Assembly: GCA_030610515.1 (NCBI GenBank)
Contig: JAUWRQ010000037.1
Location: 1 to 7,729, forward strand
Source of the DNA: Candidatus Eiseniibacteriota bacterium
Lineage (GTDB): Bacteria; Joyebacterota; Joyebacteria; Joyebacterales; Joyebacteraceae
Reading direction: 5' to 3'
DNA: 7,729 nucleotides
In this document: piece after piece, positions 6,525 through 7,729 of the stretch
Numbering within the stretch: the stretch's first letter is position 1
How the letters are laid out: each line of letters starts with the position of its first letter
Notes under the pieces: generated by a model
Databases searched by the model: none
What the model was told of the DNA's origin: nothing
Seen by the model: only the letters and a program-made list of their open reading frames with translations
Made by a program: the position numbers and the translations under genes

Positions 6525-7729
6525 CTACAAGCTGAGATAGACGATGAACCGACTGCCTCTGCCGGGCTTGCTTGCGACCGTTATCCTGCCGCCGTGTGAC
6601 TGCACGATCTTGTCTACTATGGAGAGACCCAAACCAGTTCCACCCTTCTTGTCTGTTCGGAAGGGCTGGAAGATCTCGTCCCTCTTCTCGGCCGGGATGC
6701 CGCATCCGGTGTCCTCGACGATGACGGCAACGTCGTACTCGGTTCCTGCCTCAAGTCCTCTCGACGCGAACTCGGGCTTCTGGACAAGGCAGAGCGTGAC
6801 GGTCCCCGATCCGTCGATCGCCTCGAGAGCGTTGATGGTGAGATTGAGAAACCCACGCCTGAGCTCGTCGGCGCACCCCGTCACGTCCACCGGCGTTTCC
6901 GCCTGGACGCTGAGCTCGAGGCCTCCCCGAAAACTCGGGTGGTTCCTGGCGACGACCTCGATCTCGCGCAGGAGCAGATCGAGCCGGACCACTTGCCTCT
7001 CGCCCGACTCCATCCGTCCGAAAGAGAGAACGTCCTGAACCAGATTGGCGAGGCGATCCGATTCCTTCGTCACAAGCTCCAGGAGCTTCGCCCGGTCTCC
7101 CGTGGCGTCGAGGTCTTCCTTCAGGAGGTCGACGGAGCCTCTTATCACGTTCAGGGGATTGCGCACCTCGTGCGCTAGACCCGCGGCAAACTCGCCGAGC
7201 GCCGCAAGACGGTCCTCGTGCCGGAGCCTCTCCTCGATCCTGCGGGCCGCGGTCAGATCCTGGAATATGGCGACCACACCGCTCTCCCCGCCGTCGTCGT
7301 CGCGGAGGATCGATGTTGAGAGCCCGACGGGCGTCCCGCCGCCGCGCCCCCTCCTCACGAAGAACTCCGCCCTGGCCTCGGTGTGCCCGGCCTCGAGAGC
7401 CATCGCCACGCGCTCGCAGAACGCCGGCACGTCGGCGAACGCGACTCTGTACTCGCGGCCGCGGACCTCGTCCTCCGACACGCCGAGTATCCTGGCGCCC
7501 GCGTGGTTGACGTAGACCACTTCACCTTTGCTGTCGACGAGAACGAGGCCGCTCCCGATGTTGTCGATGATGCTGGCCATCCGGAGCCGCGCGGTCGCGA
7601 GCTCTGTCTTCGTCTCACCCAGCTTCCGGTCGCTCTCGCCGGCAGTGCGCGCGAGGTACCCCACGAGCGCCGCGACGAGAAGAAGCGACCCGACAAGGAT
7701 GGTGACCTCGGCGTACGCTCCGGACTCCT
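6525..7729 (-). CDS. PAS-domain sensor histidine kinase, N-terminus beyond right edge
   Basis: Membrane-associated kinase that would autophosphorylate on His and pass the phosphate to the neighbouring regulator. The reading frame is open to the window edge, giving 400 visible residues. Residues 8-25 (VTILVGSLLLVAALVGYL) form a membrane helix, followed by a charged linker (to about 48). A PAS domain follows at roughly 49-160 (IIDNIGSGLVLVDSKGEVVYVN). The HisKA H-box is LAHEVRNPLN with the phospho-acceptor His at codon 7172-7170. The HATPase domain has N-box LTINALEAI, G1 EDTGCGIP, F-box IFQPFRT and G2 GTGLGLSIV, ending VYLSL. A GTG at 7664 looks like a start but lies inside the membrane helix, so I reject it. 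Any sensory domain or further membrane helices lie outside the window. The stop is 40 nt before the regulator. The signal sensed is unknown. Confidence 0.95.
   Translation of the reverse strand, partial: ESGAYAEVTILVGSLLLVAALVGYLARTAGESDRKLGETKTELATARLRMASIIDNIGSGLVLVDSKGEVVYVNHAGARILGVSEDEVRGREYRVAFADVPAFCERVAMALEAGHTEARAEFFVRRGRGGGTPVGLSTSILRDDDGGESGVVAIFQDLTAARRIEERLRHEDRLAALGEFAAGLAHEVRNPLNVIRGSVDLLKEDLDATGDRAKLLELVTKESDRLANLVQDVLSFGRMESGERQVVRLDLLLREIEVVARNHPSFRGGLELSVQAETPVDVTGCADELRRGFLNLTINALEAIDGSGTVTLCLVQKPEFASRGLEAGTEYDVAVIVEDTGCGIPAEKRDEIFQPFRTDKKGGTGLGLSIVDKIVQSHGGRITVASKPGRGSRFIVYLSL

Noticed and set aside
5087..6535. Plus-strand open frames opposite the response regulator
   Set aside because: They mirror a clearly real NtrC-type gene and show no motifs of their own.
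6525..7664. Complete 379-residue kinase starting at GTG 7664
   Set aside because: The frame stays open to the window edge and the GTG falls inside a membrane helix, so the gene is a fragment with its N-terminus outside.
1..7729. tRNA/rRNA genes, CRISPR repeats, insertion sequences, attachment sites
   Set aside because: No cloverleaf, spaced repeat array, transposase motif or terminal inverted repeats were seen on either strand.

Overview
The window is GC-rich (about two thirds G+C by eye, with strong G/C preference at third codon positions). Every supportable gene is on the minus strand, so transcription runs from base 7729 towards base 1. In that order the genes are: a PAS-containing sensor histidine kinase (N-terminus beyond the right edge), an NtrC-type sigma-54-dependent response regulator, rsmD, coaD, a GlcD-like FAD-linked oxidase, obg, dprA, and the first 51 codons of a DUF362 protein that runs off the left edge. 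Gaps are short (about 30 to 80 nt) and obg overlaps the oxidase gene. This looks like one long co-directional housekeeping and regulatory cluster in a high-GC Gram-negative-type bacterium. The NtrC pair, GlcD-type oxidase and TTG starts with strong Shine-Dalgarno sites suggest a deltaproteobacterial or FCB/Eisenbacteria-like lineage, but the sequence does not fix the taxon.

Right part (5108-7729): a membrane-linked kinase and its probable cognate activator, 40 nt apart. The kinase would phosphorylate Asp54 of the regulator, which would then activate sigma-54 promoters located elsewhere. Middle part (2377-5029): rsmD (16S rRNA G966 methyltransferase), coaD (phosphopantetheine adenylyltransferase, starting at TTG) and a FAD-linked oxidase. 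Left part (1-2383): the GTPase gene obg, the DNA-uptake/recombination mediator gene dprA and a DUF362 gene.

No novel system is evident. The notable signal is damage in two neighbouring genes. obg has lost about 47 nt immediately after its G3 motif, and the junction is an 11-base word that encodes family-typical residues in both frames, as expected for deletion or collapse between two direct repeats. The C-terminal winged helix of dprA is read from two or three different frames. As a result the dprA core frame is open all the way into the DUF362 gene and would be mis-called as a DprA-DUF362 fusion. Five of the seven gene junctions contain a compact GC-rich hairpin without a U tract, and one short hairpin in the coaD leader would cover its Shine-Dalgarno site. 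No RNA genes, mobile elements, CRISPR arrays or convincing promoters were seen, and there is no gene-free stretch longer than about 80 bases.
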